11,751 nucleotides of DNA from Candidatus Poribacteria bacterium (GTDB lineage: Bacteria; Poribacteria; WGA-4E; B28-G17). Where the stretch lies: NCBI GenBank assembly GCA_003645735.1, contig QNBQ01000017.1, forward strand, positions 1-11,751, in the 5' to 3' direction. The notes below the pieces were generated by a model that did not search any database, was not told where the DNA came from, and saw nothing but the letters and a program-made list of their open reading frames with translations. Position numbers and translations under genes: made by a program. This document shows positions 7,251-11,751 of the stretch, in pieces; positions within the stretch are counted from its first letter, which is position 1, and the number at the start of each line of letters is the position of its first letter.

Positions 7251-7280
7251 TTGAAATCCAACCCCTGAACCTGATAAAAT
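7251..7280 (+). promoter_or_regulatory. Predicted sigma70-type promoter for the rhamnosidase gene
   Basis: TTGAAA (7251-7256) and TAAAAT (7275-7280) lie 18 bp apart and each match the consensus at five of six positions. A start near 7287 leaves a leader of about 38 nt before the ATG at 7325. The two -35 boxes lie back to back only 11 bp apart, so this and the leftward promoter could be controlled together. Confidence 0.5.
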
Positions 7281-7285
7281 TCGGG

Positions 7286-7305
7286 AAGCTCCGAAGCCGA
7301 AGCTT
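7286..7305 (+). other. Short hairpin at the predicted 5' end of the rhamnosidase mRNA
   Basis: AAGCT (7286-7290) and AGCTT (7301-7305) can form a 5-bp stem with a 10-nt loop right at the predicted transcription start, ahead of the AGGAGGTG ribosome binding site at 7313-7320. It is weak and may be chance. Confidence 0.2.
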
Positions 7306-7324
7306 GTGATCCAGGAGGTGAGCG

Positions 7325-10300
7325 ATGGCCAGGCTGAGGCCTAAAGGGCTTAGATGCGAATACAGGGTCAATCCACTTGGGATTGACGTCCCCAACCCCA
7401 GGCTTAGCTGGGAGCTGGAGCCGGTCGATCCGGAGTCGAGGGGAGCGAGGCAGACGGCGTATAGGATCATCGTCTCAAGCAGCCGGGAGAACCTCGAAAG
7501 GGACGTGGGCGACCTGTGGGACACGGGGAGGGTCGAGTTGGACGAGACGGCACAGATAGTCTATTCGGGCGAGCCGCTCAGATCGGGGATGGAGTGTTGG
7601 TGGAAGGTGATGATCTGGGACGATGAGGGGGAGCCGTCGGAGTGGAGCGAGCCGGCCCGATGGAGCATGGGCCTTCTGAGGAAAGAGGATTGGAGGGCCA
7701 AGTGGATCGGGTATGACGAGCCGGCGGAGTGGGAGGAGAGACTGCTGACCTTCGAGGATTGCAGGTGGATCTGGTTCCCCGAGGGCAACCCCCGCCTTGA
7801 GGCGCCCGCCGGGAGGAGGTATTTCAGGAGGCGATTCGAGATACCGACCGACAGGGAGATCAAGCGCGCCAGGATGATCCTGACGGTCGACGATCAGTTC
7901 GTCCTTTTCGCGAACGGTCGGGAGATCGCCCGGAGCGATGGGAAGCCCAAAGCGTGGGACAGGCCTCAGGTCATAGATCTCGCCGGATCGATCCGCCCCG
8001 GACGGAACGTCATCGCGTTGGAGGCGGTCAACGAGGGAGGGCCGGCGGGGGTTTTGGGCAAGCTGGTCGTCGAGTTCGAGTCGGGCGAGCCGCTCATCGT
8101 CTCCACGGACAAGAGCTGGAGGGCGTCGACCGAGGCGCCCGAGGGGTGGAGGGAGGTCGATTTCGACGACTCGGGCTGGGCCGAATCGGCCGAGATAGGG
8201 GGGCTGGGCTCGCCGCCCTGGGGCGTCCCGGGAGGTATGGGCGTGCACGTCCCGCCTCCGCCGTTCCTGAGGAAGAGCTTCCGGATAGACAGGCCGGTCA
8301 AGCGGGCGATGATCTACGTGAGCGCTCTGGGGAGCTGCGAGCTGCGCCTCAACGGGCGGAGGGTGAGCGACGATTACTTCATCCCCGGCTGGTCCGATTT
8401 CAGAAAGCGGGCCTACTACCGAGCCTATGAGGCGACCGAGCTGCTGAGGGAGGGGGAAAACGTCATCGGGGTTATCCTGGCCGACGAGTGGTTCGCGGGG
8501 TATTGCGGCGGATGGGGTAGAAGGGGCCGATACGGCGAGCCGAGGGTGATCCTGCAGATGGAGATCGAGTTCGAGGACGGGTCGAAGGAGCTTGTGATCA
8601 CGGACGGCAGCTGGAAGGCCGCATATGGGCCGATACTGGAGGCCGATTTCTACATGGGCGAGGCGTATGACGCCCGCAGGGAGATGCCCGGATGGGACTC
8701 GCCCGGCTTCGACGATCGGGACTGGAGGCCGGTCGTCGTGGACGAAAACGTGAACCTCGAGCTGACCGCCCACCCCGGCGTCCCCGTCAGGAAGACGATG
8801 GAGCTTCCGGCCAAATCCGTCCGGGAGGTCGAGCCGGGAGTCTTCGTCTTCGACATGGGCCAGAACATGATCGGCGTGGCCCGGCTGAAGGTGAAGGGGG
8901 CGGAGCCGGGCAGGCGGATCGCCCTCAGGTTCGCCGAGGTCCTCAACCCGGACGGGACGATCTACACGACCAACCTCCGCAAAGCCCGGAACAGGGATCT
9001 CTACATCTGCAAGGGCGGCGAGGAGGAGGTCTGGGAGCCGAGGTTCACCTTCAGGGGGTTCAGATACGTCGAGGTGAGGGGATATCCCGGAAAGCCGCCG
9101 CTCGACGCCGTAACCGGGGTGGTCTTCCACTCGGACGTGCCCATGGCGGGGGAGTTCGAGTGCTCGAGCGATCTGGTCAACAGGCTCGTCGAGAACATCC
9201 GCTGGAGCCTGCGCGGCAACTACCTGGAGGTGCCGACCGACTGCCCGCAGAGGGATGAGCGACAGGGGTGGACGGGCGACGCCCAGATATTCGTCCGGAC
9301 GGCGAGCTACCTGGCGGACGTTTCCGCCTTCATGACGAAGTGGCTGATAGATCTCAACGACGGCCAGAGGGAGGACGGAGCTTACCCGGACGTGGCGCCC
9401 GTCACGGGAGCCGGCTTCGGCACGCCCGCCTGGGGCGACGCCGGGATCATCGTCCCCTACACGCTCTGGAGGGTCTACGGCGACACGCGGATAATCGAGC
9501 GTCACTACGAGAGGATGGCCCGCTACATCGATCACTTGGTCGAAAACAGCCGGGATTACCTGCGCCCCGCCATCGGCTACGGCGATTGGGTGCCGGCCGG
9601 AGCCGAAACGCCCAAAGACGTGCTGGCCACGGCCTATTTCGCCTACGTGGTCAAGCTGATGGCCGAGATGGCCGCGGCGATCGGAAGGGAGGAGGATTCG
9701 AAACGGTTCGCCGAGCTTTTCGGGAGGATCAGGGAGGCGTTCAACAAAGCGTATGTGAGCGGCGACGGGCGGATCAAAGGCGAGACGCAGACGGTCTACG
9801 CCCTGGCGCTGGATCTGGACCTCCTGCCCGAGGAGCTTCGCCCGCTCGCCCTGGAGCACCTGATCTCGGACATCGAGAAACGGGGCTGGCATCTCTCCAC
9901 GGGGTTCGTCGGCACCCGGCATCTGATGCTGGCCTTGACGAAGATGGGCCGGGCCGATGTGGCCTATAAGCTGCTCTTACAGGAGAGCTACCCATCCTGG
10001 CTCTACATGGTGAGGATGGGCGCCACGACCATCTGGGAGAGGTGGGACGGCTACACCGAGGAGAGGGGGTTCCAGACGCCCGACATGAACTCGTTCAACC
10101 ACTACGCCTTCGGCAGCGTGGGGGAGTGGCTCTTCAGGGCGGTCGCGGGGATCGAGGAGGCCGAGCCGGGCTTCAAACGGATAATCATCCGGCCGCATAT
10201 CGACCCCTCCCTGAGCTTCGTCCGGGCGAGCTACAGGTCGATCAGGGGGCCGATCGAGGTCGAGTGGAGGGTCGAGGAGGAGAGGCTCGCCCTTTCGCTC

Positions 10301-10477
10301 TCGATACCGCCCAACGTGACGGCCGAGCTTCACCTGCCGACCTCCGACCCGTCGAAGGTGGGGGAAAGCGGGAGGCCGGCCGATAGGGCCGAGGGGGTGA
10401 AGCTCTTGAGGTCAGAGGAGGGGAAAGCGGTCTACGAGGTGCTCCCCGGGACATACCGGTTTGAAACCCCGCTCTGA
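7325..10477 (+). CDS. Alpha-L-rhamnosidase, glycoside hydrolase family 78, cytoplasmic
   Basis: This enzyme hydrolyses terminal alpha-L-rhamnose from glycosides or oligosaccharides by an inverting mechanism. The ATG follows AGGAGGTG at 7313-7320 by 4 nt. The protein has 1050 residues, normal for large GH78 enzymes. Domains in order: an Ig/FnIII-like N-terminus (about 1-105); an inserted beta-sandwich (about 140-300, RWIWFPEG near 147-154) placed like the CBM67 of Streptomyces avermitilis Rha78A; the Bac_rhamnosid_N domain (about 313-480); a concanavalin-like domain (about 490-600); the (alpha/alpha)6 catalytic barrel (about 605-960); and a C-terminal beta-sandwich. The signature DCPQRDERQGWTGD starts at D639. 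E645 fits the general acid and W649 and D652 align with substrate-binding residues. E905 in TTIWERWDG fits the general base, and the spacing of 260 residues matches Rha78A. There is no signal peptide, so it should act in the cytoplasm on imported substrates. The family assignment is very secure; the natural substrate is unknown. Confidence 0.95.
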   Translation: MARLRPKGLRCEYRVNPLGIDVPNPRLSWELEPVDPESRGARQTAYRIIVSSSRENLERDVGDLWDTGRVELDETAQIVYSGEPLRSGMECWWKVMIWDDEGEPSEWSEPARWSMGLLRKEDWRAKWIGYDEPAEWEERLLTFEDCRWIWFPEGNPRLEAPAGRRYFRRRFEIPTDREIKRARMILTVDDQFVLFANGREIARSDGKPKAWDRPQVIDLAGSIRPGRNVIALEAVNEGGPAGVLGKLVVEFESGEPLIVSTDKSWRASTEAPEGWREVDFDDSGWAESAEIGGLGSPPWGVPGGMGVHVPPPPFLRKSFRIDRPVKRAMIYVSALGSCELRLNGRRVSDDYFIPGWSDFRKRAYYRAYEATELLREGENVIGVILADEWFAGYCGGWGRRGRYGEPRVILQMEIEFEDGSKELVITDGSWKAAYGPILEADFYMGEAYDARREMPGWDSPGFDDRDWRPVVVDENVNLELTAHPGVPVRKTMELPAKSVREVEPGVFVFDMGQNMIGVARLKVKGAEPGRRIALRFAEVLNPDGTIYTTNLRKARNRDLYICKGGEEEVWEPRFTFRGFRYVEVRGYPGKPPLDAVTGVVFHSDVPMAGEFECSSDLVNRLVENIRWSLRGNYLEVPTDCPQRDERQGWTGDAQIFVRTASYLADVSAFMTKWLIDLNDGQREDGAYPDVAPVTGAGFGTPAWGDAGIIVPYTLWRVYGDTRIIERHYERMARYIDHLVENSRDYLRPAIGYGDWVPAGAETPKDVLATAYFAYVVKLMAEMAAAIGREEDSKRFAELFGRIREAFNKAYVSGDGRIKGETQTVYALALDLDLLPEELRPLALEHLISDIEKRGWHLSTGFVGTRHLMLALTKMGRADVAYKLLLQESYPSWLYMVRMGATTIWERWDGYTEERGFQTPDMNSFNHYAFGSVGEWLFRAVAGIEEAEPGFKRIIIRPHIDPSLSFVRASYRSIRGPIEVEWRVEEERLALSLSIPPNVTAELHLPTSDPSKVGESGRPADRAEGVKLLRSEEGKAVYEVLPGTYRFETPL

Positions 10478-10552
10478 TGTCGATCGAACATTTCGAGGCC
10501 CCGGCTCGTCCAACTATTGGAGCGCATTACGAACATCTAAGGGTGATTTGGG
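10478..10552 (+). other. Short spacer between rhamnosidase and adaptor genes
   Basis: I see no convincing terminator or promoter in these 75 bp. A weak AAGGGTGA (10539-10546) lies 6 nt before the ATG at 10553 and is the likely ribosome binding site of the adaptor. Read-through transcription from the rhamnosidase gene is therefore plausible but not shown. Confidence 0.4.
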
Positions 10553-11751
10553 ATGAGGAGATGGCTTATAGCCGGGGCGGTCATAGCGGCTGTCGCGATC
10601 GGCATCTTCCTCGCGAGGGGGAAGCTGTTCACGCGCGGCGGGGCCGAGGTTCCGGAGCTTGAGACGGCCGTGGTCAGGCGGGGGGATATAACGGTCGTGG
10701 TCGAGGCGACGGGCACGGTCGAACCGCTCAAGATCGTCGAGGTCAAGTCTAAGGCGAGCGGCGAGATCATAAGGATGCCGGTCGAGGAAGGGGACACGCT
10801 GAAGAAGGGCGATCTGATAGCGGAGATCGAGAAGACCTACGTCCAGGCGGACGTGGATCAGGCCGAGGCCGATCTGAAGGCGGCGAAGGCGAGGCTGGAA
10901 CAGGCTAAGATCAACCTCGAGCTTCAAAAGAAGCTTTACGAGATAGAGGTGAGGCAGGCCGAGGAGAACCTCAGGGCGGCTCAGGCCAGGCTCGAAAAGC
11001 TTCGGAAGGAGATAGAGCTGGAGAAGGAATCGCACAGGAGGGAGCTTGAGGAGGCGCGGAACAACCTGGAGGCCGCGAGGCTGCAGCTGAAGCTGGCCAA
11101 GGAGCCGCGTTTGGAGGAGATCAAGAGGGCGGAGGCGAACGTCGAGCAGGCGAAGGCCAACCTGCAGCTCGCCAGGGCGGAATACGAGAGGATCAAAGCG
11201 CTTTACGAGAAGGGGTTCGTGCCGAAATCGGAGCTTGACGCGGCCGAGTCGAAGCTCCAAACGGCTCAGGCGCAATACGAATCGGCCCTTCAGCAGCTCG
11301 AGATGGTCAAAAACCCCTCCCGCGAGGACGAGATAAAGCTGGCCGAGCTCAACGTCAGGAAGGCCGAGCTGGCGTTGAAGGCGGTTCAGGAGAGGATAGA
11401 GTCGGAGGAGGCTCGTCAGAAGGAGATCGAGCAGGCGATGGCCCAGCTTGAAGAGGCCAGGCTCGCCTTGGAGCAGGCCAAGGCGAAGAGGGATCAGATA
11501 GCGCTCAGAGAAAAGGAGGTTGAAAGCGCCCAGGCCTCCGTTTTGAGGGCCGAGGTCGCCCTGAAAGCTGCCAGGGACAGGCTCGCCGATACGGTCGTCA
11601 CGGCGCCCATATCGGGGACGATACTGAAGAAACACGTCGAGGAGGGGCAGGTGATCTTCTCCAGCCTCTCCGCCGCCATAGCCGGCGCCGGCACAACCAT
11701 CGTCACGATGGCCGATCTGAGCAAGGTATACGTGAAGGTGGACGTGGACGA
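10553..11751 (+). CDS. HlyD/MacA-type periplasmic adaptor (membrane fusion) subunit, 3' end beyond window
   Basis: The frame from the ATG at 10553 stays open to the right edge, giving 399 residues. Residues 1-4 (MRRW) precede a single membrane anchor (about 5-21, LIAGAVIAAVAIGIFLA), leaving the rest in the periplasm. The first half of a biotinyl-lipoyl domain lies at about 58-90 (SKASGEIIRMPVEEGDTL). Its second half begins at D346 (DTVVTAPISGTILKKHVEEG) and leads into the beta-barrel start (MADLSKVYVKVDVDE). Between them, about 97-345 is an Ala/Glu/Lys/Gln-rich alpha-helical coiled coil. Such proteins link an inner-membrane ABC or RND pump to an outer-membrane channel. The end of the visible sequence resembles adaptors paired with MacB-type ABC transporters, so transporter genes probably follow off the window. 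The hairpin of about 250 residues is longer than MacA's, and a KxP..(E/D)EIK..E.NV unit recurs at 183 and 253. The family is secure; the cargo is unknown. Confidence 0.9.
   Translation, partial: MRRWLIAGAVIAAVAIGIFLARGKLFTRGGAEVPELETAVVRRGDITVVVEATGTVEPLKIVEVKSKASGEIIRMPVEEGDTLKKGDLIAEIEKTYVQADVDQAEADLKAAKARLEQAKINLELQKKLYEIEVRQAEENLRAAQARLEKLRKEIELEKESHRRELEEARNNLEAARLQLKLAKEPRLEEIKRAEANVEQAKANLQLARAEYERIKALYEKGFVPKSELDAAESKLQTAQAQYESALQQLEMVKNPSREDEIKLAELNVRKAELALKAVQERIESEEARQKEIEQAMAQLEEARLALEQAKAKRDQIALREKEVESAQASVLRAEVALKAARDRLADTVVTAPISGTILKKHVEEGQVIFSSLSAAIAGAGTTIVTMADLSKVYVKVDVD

Larger units (their letters stand above)
7128..7256. promoter_or_regulatory. Cluster of TCAA/TTGA half-sites, candidate operators
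   Basis: The divergent intergenic region is dense in TCAA/TTGA elements. There is an 11-bp palindrome TCAACGGTTGA at 7129-7139. GTCAAC or GTCAAG starts at 7128, 7158, 7205 and 7235, with spacings of 30, 47 and 30 bp. GGTCAA (7204-7209) and TTGACC (7225-7230) form an inverted pair around the leftward -10. TTTGAGG and GTTGAAA at 7242-7256 overlap the rightward -35. The spacing of about three helical turns suggests a dimeric or oligomeric regulator. TTGAC also resembles a -35 box, so some copies may be promoter elements. No regulator gene is in view. Confidence 0.35.

Noticed and set aside
7159..7524. 121-codon minus-strand frame across the divergent promoter region
   Set aside because: It overlaps both predicted promoters and the rhamnosidase start and encodes a product with no domain.
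7475..9922. 815-codon open frame antisense to the rhamnosidase gene
   Set aside because: It lies wholly opposite a secure GH78 gene with intact catalytic motifs. Its product is rich in Pro, Arg, Asp and His and shows no domain. Long antisense frames are expected in GC-rich genes that use few stop-complement codons.
10477..10662. 61-codon frame whose ATG overlaps the rhamnosidase stop (TGATG)
   Set aside because: The overlap suggests coupling, but most of the frame runs out of phase through the start of the adaptor gene, and its product is Arg/Gly-rich with no recognisable feature.
10514..11635. 373-codon minus-strand frame opposite the adaptor gene
   Set aside because: Its Leu/Arg-rich repetitive product is the complement of the Glu/Ala/Lys coiled coil; the plus frame has a membrane anchor and lipoyl motifs.

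Overview
The window suggests a high-GC, Gram-negative-type bacterium. It encodes exported proteins with Sec signal peptides, a putative lipoprotein and a periplasmic efflux adaptor, and most starts have GGAGG-type Shine-Dalgarno sequences. Arginine is written very often as AGG, and isoleucine not rarely as ATA, despite the high GC. Large exported proteins joining a methyltransferase-like fold to PQQ-type beta-propeller repeats are, from memory, typical of Planctomycetes and neighbouring candidate phyla such as Poribacteria. That taxonomic pointer is inference; the window has no marker gene that fixes it.

Layout: five genes fill the window, transcribed outward in both directions from a 245-bp intergenic region at 7080-7324. 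Leftward (minus strand) lie two long tandem paralogues, 3888-7079 and 645-3845. Each has a signal peptide, a Rossmann/methyltransferase-like domain of about 120 residues and two successive PQQ-type propeller regions. They are followed at close spacing by a smaller secreted or lipoprotein gene of unknown function that starts with GTG at 592 and runs off the left edge. Gaps of 42 and 52 bp suggest one operon. Rightward (plus strand) lie a complete GH78 alpha-L-rhamnosidase (7325-10477) and, 75 bp on, a membrane-anchored HlyD/MacA-type adaptor (10553 to the right edge, incomplete).

The central region carries a plausible sigma70-type promoter in each direction. It also holds a perfect 9-bp inverted repeat at the predicted 5' end of the leftward transcript and an unusual density of TCAA/TTGA half-sites, including an 11-bp palindrome. 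The region between the two paralogues can fold so that the downstream Shine-Dalgarno is paired.

How the genes work together: the rhamnosidase lacks a signal peptide, so it probably trims rhamnose from small glycosides or oligosaccharides inside the cell. The propeller proteins act outside the cytoplasm, where SAM is not expected, so their methyltransferase-like domain is more likely a binding or structural module than an active enzyme. The adaptor probably belongs to an ABC or RND efflux system encoded beyond the right edge. A shared pathway for both sides is only a hypothesis. The most unusual item is the tandem pair of exported methyltransferase-fold/double-propeller proteins. No tRNA, rRNA, CRISPR array, insertion sequence or clear intrinsic terminator was seen.
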